The position numbers were made by a program, and so were the translations under genes. 5,159 nt of DNA, from the NCBI GenBank assembly GCA_018224415.1, contig JAGTUZ010000201.1, forward strand, positions 1 to 5,159, read 5' to 3'. Shown piece after piece: positions 5,082 to 5,159 of the stretch. The notes under the pieces were generated by a model. The model searched no databases. It worked only from the letters and a program-made list of their open reading frames with translations, and was not told where the DNA came from. Source of the DNA: Bacteroidota bacterium. GTDB taxonomy: Bacteria > Bacteroidota > Ignavibacteria > SZUA-365. Within the stretch, counting starts at the first letter, position 1. Every line of letters begins with the position of its first letter.

Positions 5082-5159
5082 GATGGAAGCATTGGCGGTG
5101 ATGGAAGCGTGAGCGGTGATGGACGCAAGGGCGGTGATGGAAGCATGGGCGGTGATGGA
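5082..5159. repeat. 18-bp tandem repeat array directly upstream of fetA, continuing past the window
   Basis: Four full units (5082-5099, 5100-5117, 5118-5135, 5136-5153) and six bases of a fifth follow the plus-strand consensus GATGGAAGCATGGGCGGT, with one or two changes per unit. The first unit lies six bases upstream of the fetA ATG. On the minus strand the array is open in the fetA frame, reading as a hexapeptide S-I-T-A-x-A where x is H, L, H and N in reading order. On the plus strand one frame reads a Gly/Asp-rich D-G-S-x-G-G repeat. The 10-base stretch CGCCCATGCT occurs both in the repeat (minus strand of unit 4) and at the fetA start codon, so the array may have arisen from that site. 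The full copy number cannot be seen. Confidence 0.92.

Noticed and set aside
5082..5159. CRISPR array
   Set aside because: The units abut with no spacers and are only 18 bp long; this is a minisatellite-type tandem repeat.

Overview
The window is GC-rich, densely coded bacterial DNA carrying six genes, two of them relevant to metal or iron handling on each flank and two signalling genes in the middle. A sigma-54-dependent NtrC-type regulator, a FetAB-type transporter and a DUF134/NifX-like pair point to a bacterium, probably with a Gram-negative type of regulation. Nothing here fixes the phylum. There is no rRNA, tRNA, CRISPR array, transposase or phage gene.

Left flank (1-942): on the minus strand, a DUF134/UPF0251 regulator with a zinc-ribbon tail (788-306) overlaps by 4 bases a NifX/NifB-type FeMo-cofactor-binding-like protein (309-1, cut by the window edge). 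The latter carries a His/Gly-rich insert encoded partly by a perfect 18-bp tandem repeat. Upstream lies a good -35/-10 pair whose spacer and -10 edge hold a near-palindrome around AGCATATGCT. The predicted transcription start falls on the DUF134 start codon, so the mRNA may be leaderless and the operon self-regulated. The divergent 154-bp gap also carries a weak plus-strand promoter candidate and two 11-bp direct repeats.

Centre (943-3466): a cytoplasmic response-regulator/histidine-kinase hybrid (REC first, kinase second, no sensor domain or membrane segment) on the plus strand converges on an NtrC-family activator (REC, AAA+, Fis-type HTH) on the minus strand, with a 49-bp gap. They may form a phosphorelay pair, but that is inference from position.

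Right flank (3467-5159): fetA (ATPase) and fetB (permease) overlap by 4 bases on the minus strand and form an iron-export-type ABC transporter. Immediately upstream of the fetA start, and running off the window, is an 18-bp tandem array (four full units plus 6 bases). It stays open in the fetA frame, and its unit-to-unit changes are partly synonymous in that frame. This array and the DUF134 promoter/operator are the most interesting items. I do not see a clearly new multi-gene system in this window.
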